Part shown: piece by piece, positions 55,863-64,000 of the stretch
How the letters are laid out: every line of letters starts with the position of its first letter
Numbering within the stretch: position 1 is the stretch's first letter
Source of the DNA: Sycobia sp. Sy_11
Taxonomy: Eukaryota > Arthropoda > Insecta > Hymenoptera > Epichrysomallidae
Direction: 5' to 3'
Length of the DNA stretch: 64,000 nucleotides
Assembly: GCA_018907035.1 (NCBI GenBank)
Contig: JACCIC010000004.1
Span: 2,595,501 to 2,659,500 of the forward strand
The notes under the pieces: model-generated
Told to the model about the DNA's origin: nothing
The model's database searches: none
What the model saw: only the letters and a program-made list of their open reading frames with translations
Position numbers and translations under genes: made by a program

Positions 55863-55963
55863 GATGCATATAATAAATAAACTCTTGATTGAGCATTTCT
55901 TAATTCACGCAATTGATTTTTAAAATTGTTTAATCCTGGTTCAAACTCAACAACATATTCAAC
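55863..55963 (-). CDS. Nmdar1 exon A (amino-terminal domain)
   Basis: This 101-bp host exon follows acceptor TTAAAATTTTTCAG and is followed by donor GTAAGT. Entering in phase 0 it reads VEYVVEFEPGLNNFKNQLRE and LRNAQSRVYLLYA, ending with TC, which exon B completes to Ser. V-E-x-x-V-E-F/Y-E-P-G-L...L...A-Q-(S/A)-R-V-Y-L-(L/M)-Y-A-S is characteristic of the Nmdar1 amino-terminal domain just before the AEVIF segment. No stop or shift is present. Earlier exons of the gene are not visible to the right, so they lie beyond base 64000 or in unrecognised short exons. Confidence 0.88.
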
Positions 55964-56389
55964 CTGAAAAATTTTAAGTATAATAATATAAGAAAAACAC
56001 GAGAACAAAATAAAAAAAATGCGTAAAAAATAATTAATTATCAATTTATCTTGAAACAAATATAAGTCCAATTCCAAAAAATAAATAAATAAATAAAGAA
56101 AAAAGTTAGATAGTTTTAAAATACGAAAGAATTTTGCTCTAAAAGCTTTTTTCGATTACTACTTTGTTTTAGAAAAATAATGGATTGTAACTCTGATTTT
56201 ATTTCGGGATTAGATCGCATCGGCAACGACGATATTCGGAACGCGGCGAACGGGATTCATGCAGCAGTTGCGCAAAGAAAAGAATTTCGTAGTGTTAATA
56301 AATAGAAAAAAGGAGAATGAGACGGCAATTTAGTTTTATTAAATTTTTTCATGAGAATTCCCTGTTTCCCACCCCGTGTTTTATGTGTA

Positions 56390-56441
56390 CGTGCGTGCGT
56401 GTGTGTGGGCGTATGTGTGTGAATATATATATATATATACA
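56390..56441. repeat. Compound (GT)n/(AT)n microsatellite
   Basis: GTGCGTGCGTGTGTGTG, then GTATGTGTGTG and about eight TA dinucleotides. Confidence 0.9.
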
Positions 56442-56984
56442 ATGCTATACTTAAAACAAATGATGTACTATGCTAAAGTGAACAATGAATTTAAATTAAG
56501 TTACCTATGATTTTTCTAAAAATATGAATAATTATTAAGAACAGAAATCAATCCAGATATTAATATATGAAAATATGGTAGACCAAGTTCAGTGTTGAAG
56601 AAAGTGAGAAAAAATATTTATTTATATAAATATTATACATATCATAAGAAATATTATATCATTGCAAATAGTTATGTACTCTAAAAATGTTTCTTTAACT
56701 ATAACATAACTAGAAAATTTGTTATTTATAAAAACATCGACGATTCAGTAAAAACTAATGTGTCCTAATTTTAATATAAATTTTCATTATATATATGACT
56801 AAATATCGAAATAAAATAGTTTTGAAATTAACAAATATTTAAGTGGTCTTAGCACCTTTATTATAATTGTCATAATAATAATCATACATATATTGAGAAA
56901 ATTGAGTTATGGGAACAACAACATTATTCTATGATATTAATAATATATTTATTATTTTTATTTTTATGATTTTTTAAGTAATAG
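56442..56984. other. No gene seen
   Basis: AT-rich sequence, no motif. Confidence 0.55.
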
Positions 56985-57110
56985 TATTTATATTTCAGAT
57001 TCTACAGGGGTAATCATAACAAGGATAGTCTAGCTGTTATTAAGATCTTATTAGTTTGTAAAGACTGAATGATTGATAAAAATATTTTTTACTTTAGTTT
57101 ACATTAAATA
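56985..57110 (+). repeat. Interspersed repeat, copy 6
   Basis: TTTATATTTCAGATTCTACA, then GGGGTAATCATAACAAGG and the core GATAGTCTAGCTGT near 57026, followed about 40 bp later by AAGACTGAATGATTGATAAA and AATATTTTTTA. Confidence 0.5.
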
Positions 57111-57732
57111 ACATAAGTATGGGACGACCTAAAATATGGGCGCGCAAAATTCATCGCGACCGCTATACAAATCACATTATAACAAGTTTATCGCGAGAAC
57201 AGGAAATAAATTATATAATCATAATTTATTTCTTTCCGTAACACAAACGTCCCAAATAATCGAAATTATAATATACTAAGCAAATGTATTAAATATAAAA
57301 TTAAATTAATATTATTTGCGCGGTAAGCATACCGAAAGCAGGCAAAGGTCGCGACGACTACTGTAGAAGGTAGTCGATGCGACCGCCGAAAACCGAAGCA
57401 TAGAGAGAGAACGCAATACATAGTCTCTGTCTCTGCTGCTAGTTCAAGTAAGTAAAGTACGTTAGAGGGGATACACCTCGCGCGGCGAAAGGAAGCCGCG
57501 CCAACTGTATGAGGCCGGCGGCAGCCATCCTCCTCTAATACATGCCCGCACGCACACTACTGTACTTTCTCATTGAACGACACGAGCCAGCAGCGAATAA
57601 AGCAGTAGGGGAACGCGCAAGCCTCTACACTGGCGCGCGCATTCCAGCATATACAACGGGTGTCCCGAACTAATTCACCCGCTGTATTTAATTTATAAAT
57701 ATATTCAAATGTTATATTATGTACATATATGT
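57111..57732. other. GC-rich block with strong hairpins upstream of the R1-clade LINE
   Basis: No gene. 57349-57384 can fold into a 14-bp stem with two mismatches (GTCGCGACGACTAC against GTAGTCGATGCGAC, 8-nt loop). Near 57481-57502 GCGCGGC pairs with GCCGCGC around an 8-nt loop. Near 57657-57684 CGGGTG pairs with CACCCG. The block could be the end of an unrecognised element or a small RNA-like structure. It ends at the (AC)n target of the LINE. Confidence 0.4.
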
Positions 57733-57733
57733 A

Positions 57734-57760
57734 TACACACACACACATACACACACACAC
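57734..57760. repeat. (AC)n microsatellite, 5' flank of the LINE
   Basis: ACACACACACACAT followed by ACACACACACAC runs straight into the first bases of the LINE (CCCAGTGTGG). The partner tract lies at 62483-62547. Confidence 0.9.
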
Positions 57761-58015
57761 CCCAGTGTGGAGTTTTGTTGCTTTCTCCCATCTGGCGCCT
57801 CCCCAGGTTGCGGATAGGCGATGGCTCGCTACAATTTGTAGAGGGCACTGAGGAAATAAAATACTCAGGGCGGACAGACAAAGCTAATAGTGACGGCATC
57901 CCGAACTTAAGGCCAATTATGACTAATGTTTGGTATAAACAAGGATATACCCCAGGGAGTAACTCCGGCAAGACCGGTCAATCTCCTCACCGATTCCGAT
58001 AGAGTGTAAGCCTCT

Positions 58016-59296
58016 ATGGTCGGTGGTAACCCCTCGGATTCTGGGGAGGGCAAATCAAACATAATCATAGATAGTACACTAGGTACTAAAGAAGATGTCA
58101 TGATGGATCAAGAAACGACGGATCGAGAAATCTCCATCACGCGCAGAAACAATCACCTGGAGCGACTTGGTGAGAAAATCAGCCAATTGTTGGACTTTGT
58201 CAAAGATAGGCATAACGTGCACAAGAGCATTAAGGATCTTGCTCGTTCCATTAATGCCTCATATAAATACATCAGTATGGCAGAGGATGATCTATTACAG
58301 TATCAACGTCCTGGTACACATGAAGTGGTGACTCAGACTACGCCGAGTCTACGGTCTTACACCAAACGAAGCGCAGCAGAAGCGATGGTTTCCACTCCTA
58401 AAACCATAGGTGGCAAAAGGACGAAAGAACCATCATTGGGCTTAAGGAGACCACTAGAGTCGGTCGGAGTACCTACAGGCAAGTCTGAAGCCAAAGAAAA
58501 TCAATGGCAGACCATCAAGCGTAAGAAGCCCAAAGGCAAAGATAAAGAATTATCTAGTACACGCAGGCTTAATGGACGAAATAGGCCTAACTCCATTTTG
58601 ATTAAGGCCAATGAAGGAGTTACATACGCGGAGGTACTGCGTTAAATAAAGAATGACCCGGAGTAATCTCATGTCAAGAATGAGGTTAACAGGATACGCA
58701 GAAATGCAAGCGGTGCCCTTGTACTGCAGTTGGAATGGACAGCTAAAGATGCACATGAGTTGGCACGCATTGTTGAATCTAAGGTTGGCCATTGCGCATC
58801 CACTTCGGTCCTGACTAATCTCATTACATTGGAGATTAAAGATATAGATGAGGTCACTTCAAAGGATGAAGTATTAGAGGCTCTGAGAACACACCTCGAG
58901 CTAAAGGAGACTAACCTACTAATTGCTCGTTCCTTGCGGCAAGCTTATGGGGGTACTCAGACGGCGGTGGTGTCTGTACCATATAGCCACGCAGCTGAGC
59001 TACTACGTGCAGGGCATGTTCGAATCGGATGGGTCAGCTGCAGACTTCGAAAAAAAACAGAAATAAAACGCTGTTTCAGGTGTTGGCAGATTGGCCATTT
59101 AGCGTCCGTGTGCTCGGGCCCTGAGAGAACTAAACTTTGCAGGCACTGCGGTGGAAAAGACCATCTATCCAAGCTGTGTGTAAACGAGCCCTGCTGTTTA
59201 CTCTGTAAATGTGAAGGAAAAACGGAGATTAACCATCCAGCATACAGCTATAAGTGCCCGATCACCGTGGAGTTTTTAAACAGACATAAAAAATGA
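58016..59296 (+). pseudogene. LINE ORF1, gag-like nucleic-acid-binding protein
   Basis: A 426-codon frame opens MVGGNPSDSGEGKSN and is interrupted by TAA at 58643-58645 and 58664-58666. Residues 30-90 are helix-rich. The centre is Lys/Arg-rich (KRKKPKGKDKELSSTRR). The C-terminal third has zinc knuckles CFRCWQIGHLASVC and CRHCGGKDHLSKLC (both C-x2-C-x4-H-x4-C) and a third, wider Cys/His cluster (CLLCK...H...C). In this clade the protein binds element RNA in the ribonucleoprotein. The ORF1 stop overlaps the ORF2 start as ATGA at 59293-59296. Confidence 0.88.
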
Positions 59297-62294
59297 GAAT
59301 ACTCCAACTGAATACCAACCATTGCGTAGCAGCTCATGACCTGCTGAAACAGACAATAAAGGAGCTAAGAATAGACATTGCTCTAATCTCCGAACCTTAT
59401 TGTGACAGGGTCAGACCACAGCGCTGGATAAGTGACAAAAGCAATAGAGCTGCCCTCTGGATTGGTCAAAATAGGCAGGTACTAAAGCAGTCGAGTCATC
59501 GGAGCGAATTGATATCCTGGGCTAAAATACAAGAAATATACGTCTTTAGTGTATATGCTCCTCCAAGCTTGACGGACAAGCAGTTTGAAATCCTCGTAGC
59601 TAAATTAATTGATGAAGCCATGGACAAGAAACCATTATTAATCGGTGGCGATTTTAACGCGTGGTCCACAGCCTGGGGAAGCGCTTCAACAAATAACAGA
59701 GGTAGTATGCTGCTTGATGGCCTTAATTCTCTTCAACTCCACGTGGTTAATAAGGGATTTGAATCCGCTTTCATTAGGGGTGATAAACAATCAGTCATTG
59801 ATGTAACATTCGCCAGTGATGACTTGATTCAGCGGATCCTTAATTGGAGAGTAAGCGACCTTTACACCCACAGTGATCACAGGGCGATCTTGTATGAGAT
59901 TGCAGAGAAGAAAGTAAAGAACAAGTGCAATGAGTGGATGCCCACACAGAAATGGAACATCAGATCGCTAGACTGTGAAGTGTTCGCCACTATAATATCA
60001 GAAGAGCGTTTAGAATATGGTACACCAGGCCATCTGGCAAATGCACTCATGAAGCATATCTCTGAAGCATGTGATGCATCGATGACTAGGACTAAGAGCG
60101 GATTTAAACATCGTCAATCTGTCTACTGGTGGACAAATGAAATTGCAGAATTGCGCAAACAATGTCATCGCGCACGTAGAGTTGCCCAAAGAGCCCGCAC
60201 CCATCGTGATACGTTTAATAGTTTATTTAAGAAGCACAAAGAGCGCTTGTCAAGGCCATTAAGGCAAGCAAGCGTCGATGCTGGCTTGACCTATGTGCAG
60301 AGGCCAACAATGACTTATGGGGACGACTATACAAAACAGTCATGGCAAGATTGAGTAGGGCACCAATACAACCCACTAGCACGGTATTAATTGATAAGAT
60401 TGTTTCTGCTCTCTTTCCCAATGACACCCATGGGACTGTACTGCACACGCAACACTCGGACGATATACCTCCTATAACAGAAATGGAGCTACATAATGCT
60501 TACGCTAAAACTAGAGACAATGCTGCCCCTGGCCCTGATGGTATCCCTAATGCGGCACTTAAGTTGGCGATATAGAAGAATCCAGCTATATTTCTAGAAG
60601 TATATAATGCTTGTCTTCTTGAGGGTATTTTTCCTGATTGCTGGAAAACTCAAAGGTTAGTCCTGTTACCTAAGGGCAATAAGCCACTTGATGATCCTTC
60701 ATCATACAGGCCATTGTGTATGCTCGACACGGTAGGTAAAATATTTGAAAAAATAATATATAGCCGACTGGAAGCATTCACTGAAGGATTGCACGGCTTA
60801 TCCTCACGCCAATTTGGATTTCGGAAATCAAAATCAACAGTCGATGCCATTAAACTGGTAGTGTGTACCGCAAGAAATGCAATCAGTGGTAAGAGATGGA
60901 AAGGTGGCACTAAACAGTATTGTGCCATTGTCGCTCTAGATGTCAAGAATTCCTTTAATTCAGCGCGCTGGTTTTCTATTATGAGTTCTCTTAAAGAGTT
61001 CGGAGTACCTGGTTATTTACAGAATGTCGTGGCCAGCTACTTTGAGAATAGGATAATATTATACCGAACGGATGAAAGCACTGTATCGCATAAGGTTACT
61101 GCGGGATTCCCCCAGGGCTCAGTTATGGGACCTATATTGTGGAATATTATGTATGATGGCGTGTTGAGGATTCCACAACCGCCTGGTTCAATAACAGTAG
61201 GGTACGCCGACGATATCGCTCTAGTAGTGACGGCTAAGACCCTTGATGAACTTACTGAAAATGCCTATGAGGCAATCAGCAACATCAGTAGATGGATTAA
61301 GACGGCTGGTCTACAATTAGCGGAGCACAAGACAGAAGTAGTTCTTGTCAGCAGTTGTAAGAAGGTAGATAATATTACTCTTAAAGTTGGTAGCTGCGGC
61401 TTTAGTTCTGCGCCATCTTTACGATACTTGGGTGTCCAGCTTGATGCCAAGTTAAATTTCAAAGAACATCTAAAGATATCTGGCGAAAAAGCGCAACGAG
61501 TTGCAGCTGCCTTGTGTCGGCTCATGCCTAACATTGGTGGCCCACGTCCACCCCAGAGGAAACTATTAGCTTATGTTGTTAATTCTGTCAGCATGTATGC
61601 AGCACCAATCTGGCATCATGTATGCGGAATTAAATCGTATTGTGAGTTGGCCATTGCGACCCGTCGTCGCTCCTGTATACGTATTATTAGTGGTTACAGG
61701 ACGGTATCCACCGACGCTGCTGAGGTACTTGCCGGAATTCTTCCTTTCGATTTAGTTGCAGATGAACTGGCTAGGCTGCATAACATATGTAAGGCCGCAG
61801 TGGATTCCCTACAAGGTGCTAAAAATGTGGAACGTCATCGTTCTATAGAAATATGGAAAAAACGATGGACCGATTCTAGCAAAGGCCGATGGCCTTATCG
61901 TATCCTTCCAGACATACACAGATGGATCAACAGGAAACACGGGGAATTAGATTTCCACCTAACTCAGTTGTTGACTGGACATGGTTGTTTTAGGTCCTAT
62001 TTCCACCGCTTTCACCTGGATAATAATGATCTCTGCCCCATCTGTCCGACTTTGGTCGAGGATGCCGAGCATATATTAGTGAGCTGCCCTCGTTTTAGAA
62101 CACAACGTGAGCACTTGATGAACATCATCAATAAGCCAATAAGATCAGAGAGCATCCTATCAATAATGCTGGAATCTTCTGAAAACTGGAAGGCAGTAGC
62201 CAGTTTCGCAAAAGAGGTGATGACCAAACTTAGATATGCCGATAGAACTAAGCGAATGGCCCAGGATGAACCAGGCCAACTGATCCTATTTTAA
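59293..62294 (+). pseudogene. LINE ORF2: APE endonuclease and reverse transcriptase of R1 type
   Basis: About 1000 codons. The endonuclease occupies residues 1-230: ILQLNTNHC, ISEPY with catalytic Glu, GGDFNAW, and YTHSDHRAI with the SDH triad end. RT follows: APGPDGIPN, ALDVKNSFNSARW (motif A), GFPQGSVMGPILWNIMYDGV, YADDIALVV (catalytic), then LRYLGVQLD. The C-terminal zinc cluster is CPICPTLVEDAEHILVSC, typical of R1-clade proteins. A frameshift near 60245 and a TAG at 60573-60575 (between ALKLAI and KNPAIF) break the frame. From 60576 to the stop at 62294 it is fully open. It starts inside the ORF1 stop codon. Confidence 0.92.
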
Positions 62295-62479
62295 GATACA
62301 GAGGACGAACACCGAACCCCTGATCACCTGTGTGGATGGGGGACGTAGGATAGTGTCATAAGAAGAGGAGTCGTACAGGCTAACTAACAGCCACGCCGAA
62401 GTAATATTCCCGGATAGTTCCGGCGGGATGCTGGTTTCGAGAGGCCACTAGTGCACAGCTTGCTCTGCCTATGCCTAAT

Positions 62480-62482
<3 letters not shown>
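62295..62482 (+). other. 3' UTR of the R1-clade LINE with poly(A) signal
   Basis: A GC-richer 3' UTR ends CTATGCCTAATAAA directly at the AC repeat, so AATAAA is the last hexamer of the element. Confidence 0.7.

Positions 62483-62571
<89 letters not shown>
62483..62571. repeat. (AC)n(AT)n compound microsatellite, 3' flank of the LINE
   Basis: About 32 AC dinucleotides followed by about 12 AT dinucleotides. Together with 57734-57760 this is the split target of the LINE. Confidence 0.95.
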
Positions 62572-62704
62572 GATTATTGTATGTACATAGACTAATATTT
62601 GTACGCAGTAAATTGACTGCCATACGCATTATATTTGTAAAATTAAAAGTAATATTAATTATCAATATTATTATTATTATTTATATTATTATTGTTAATA
62701 TTAT

Positions 62705-63131
62705 TATTATCTCTGGAGAGACATAGGACCATGTGGGCCTGATAATATCGTTCGGCTGATGCTAGAGAGCCATGAGAAGTGGTCCAGGATTTGCAATTTC
62801 TGCAAAGCCATCCTGGACCACAAAAGAAGAATTGAAGAAGGCGTGTAAGCCCGCAAGGGCGAATAGGATGGCGCAGCCCAGAAGTAATGTCCTCATAGAC
62901 GGTTCCTGGGCTGTACTTACGCCATCGTGAGGAGGTCTCCTCGGTGCACGCCTATCGACCCCGACTCGTAGCTCTTTTCATAGCTGTGGGAAGCAGTCGA
63001 AGGGAATGCACTGAGGAGGTAGTTTTTTAGTGGGTATGCCCTTCACAGGTGAGTCCTACATACCCGGGGACCGGTCTCCGGGATCCATAAAGGATTTTTC
63101 TCCTCTTCCCAAAAAAAAAAAAAAAAAAAAA
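62705..63131 (+). mobile_element. 5'-truncated LINE 3' end with poly(A) tail
   Basis: The plus strand reads PDNIVRLMLESHEKWSRICN and FCKAILDHKRRIEEGV, then a stop at about 62850. It resembles the extreme C-terminus of R1- or jockey-like ORF2 (compare SILSIMLESSENWKAVASF in the LINE to its left). About 260 bp of GC-rich 3' UTR follows, then 21 A residues at 63111-63131. The rest of the element is missing, as expected for a dead-on-arrival copy. Confidence 0.65.
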
Positions 63132-63867
63132 TATTATTATTATAAATCGGCAGCTCGTCTGATGTTAGACAAGCGGCGGCGATAATACACGACAATTTAA
63201 TTATAAAAGGGTCTGCAAAAGGCAAAATCAGGGAGTTCGTACAGTGGACTGGCTGACCCAAGGTCGTATAACTTGAACTCCTCCCGGAGCTATAAATTAT
63301 CCAGAGCTCAGAAAATTCCTGCCTGAAAAATCCTTCCGAAATTATTAACTTGATCTCTGTTGCGAGACGCTCCTCAAAAGACAGACGGTTAATAATTTTA
63401 CCCATCTCGAAGTGAACATGATCCTGGTTGTGAGGCGCTCCTCAAAAGACCAGTGGAATTAAGCTCGCCTTAGATTTCAACATAGATTAAATTCTACCTG
63501 TTAAGTATTATTTCCCCGCGTGAAAAATTGTACCGGGGATCCATGCGATAAATAGCGCCGCATTAAACAAACGTCGCGGAAACTAGCGCGAATCTAGTAG
63601 TTATAATATATTATATATATCTAGCTTTAAGTTAAACTTATTTCTTTTAAGTAATTATTTTCGTTTTATTTTGTTTGTTTCAGAATTTTGTCAAAAGAAG
63701 AGATTTTTCTGAATAAACATATTTTTATTTTTTGTTATAAAAAACATACTGTGTTTTGTTAAGTTATTTTCCAGATCCATCGCCCAATTCCGAATATACT
63801 TCCTCCTCTCTCAAATTACCCTGGAAAATACCGCGTAAGCTATCCCGAGGGGGACAGGAACGTTACA
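63132..63867. other. Unassigned GC-richer block with internal direct repeat, LTR-like ends
   Basis: There is no open frame with motifs. A 26-bp direct repeat (GTTGYGAGRCGCTCCTCAAA plus AGACMR) occurs at about 63358 and 63427. A polyadenylation-type AATAAA is at about 63712. The block starts TGTTAGAC near 63162 and ends GTTACA near 63867, so an LTR or element leader is possible. No partner repeat is in the window. Confidence 0.35.
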
Positions 63868-64000
63868 AGTAATATTTGAATTTTTTTTTAATTTTATGAG
63901 ATTTTAAATTTCCATAATGTCTATATTAGAATTTTTAATTTTCACTGATCAAACAATATAGCTTTGCTCTTATGCGATCGAGCCAAAGAGTAATATTAAA

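Larger units (their letters stand above)
57761..62482 (+). mobile_element. Near-complete R1-clade (Waldo-like) non-LTR retrotransposon inserted in (AC)n
   Basis: The element is 4.7 kb long with two overlapping genes (gag-like ORF1; endonuclease-RT ORF2), a short 5' leader (57761-58015) and a 190-bp 3' UTR ending in AATAAA at 62477-62482. Both boundaries fall exactly in an (AC)n microsatellite on the same strand, as known for Waldo elements of the R1 clade, whose endonuclease targets AC-type repeats. It needs only two nonsense codons in ORF1 and one nonsense codon plus one frameshift in ORF2 to explain its inactivity, so it is among the younger insertions here. Confidence 0.88.

Noticed and set aside
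57761..62482. Intact, active LINE
   Set aside because: Two stops in ORF1 and a frameshift plus a stop in ORF2.
62384..62726. Open frames on both strands through (AC)n/(AT)n
   Set aside because: Dinucleotide repeats translated in two strands; no protein features outside the repeat.
1..64000. CRISPR arrays, bacterial operons or phage genes
   Set aside because: No spaced direct-repeat array; spliced exons, microsatellites and metazoan elements show this is animal nuclear DNA.

Overview
The window reads as intron-rich, AT-rich insect nuclear DNA, most likely hymenopteran and perhaps ant. That placement is an inference from the mixture of element families, the base composition and the receptor sequence. 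There is no operon structure, ribosome-binding site or CRISPR array. Almost everything with a reading frame is a transposable element. The only host gene recognised is on the minus strand: three spliced exons at 55863-55963, 38165-38338 and 11881-11994. Their boundary phases fit together, and the joined reading matches the extracellular amino-terminal domain of the NMDA-type glutamate receptor subunit 1 (Nmdar1). The rest of the window lies in or around that gene, with introns of about 17.5 kb and 26.2 kb packed with nested mobile elements. The next downstream exon was not found before base 1, so at least one more long intron reaches the left edge.

Layout from left to right. 1-3.1 kb is AT-rich with (AT)n tracts. 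3.1-7.4 kb is an old I-like LINE on the minus strand, with endonuclease, reverse transcriptase and RNase H, split by a mariner-type element at 4462-5334. 9559-10843 is a full-length mariner with an uninterrupted 345-codon transposase. Exon C is at 11.9 kb. 12354-21679 is a gypsy/errantivirus-like LTR retroelement on the minus strand: both LTRs, primer site, decayed gag, pol and env, and two inserted mariners. 22.2-25.2 kb is a second, older gypsy on the plus strand, also carrying a mariner. 26-35 kb is a graveyard of mariner, gypsy and Mutator-like pieces. Exon B is at 38.2 kb.

40.2-53.7 kb is a decayed Polinton/Maverick: structural-type genes, protease stub, packaging ATPase, a PX-like gene, a small open frame, retroviral-type integrase and protein-primed DNA polymerase B. 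A Penelope-like fragment and a second copy of the intact mariner have landed in the ATPase. An LTR-like block and another mariner have landed in the polymerase. Exon A is at 55.9 kb. 57761-62482 is a nearly complete R1-clade (Waldo-like) LINE placed exactly inside an (AC)n microsatellite. The window ends with the 3' end of another LINE and a GC-richer unassigned block.

The genes do not work together as one pathway. The coherent reading is a neuronal receptor gene whose introns have grown by layered insertion, with nesting that allows relative dating. Old LINE, Polinton and gypsy bodies are cut by younger mariners. A young mariner pair and the microsatellite-targeted LINE are the least decayed. 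No wholly new system with intact genes was found. The most unusual material is the Polinton remnant, the target-specific LINE, the intact mariner and a short, possibly undescribed interspersed repeat that hosts both copies of that mariner.
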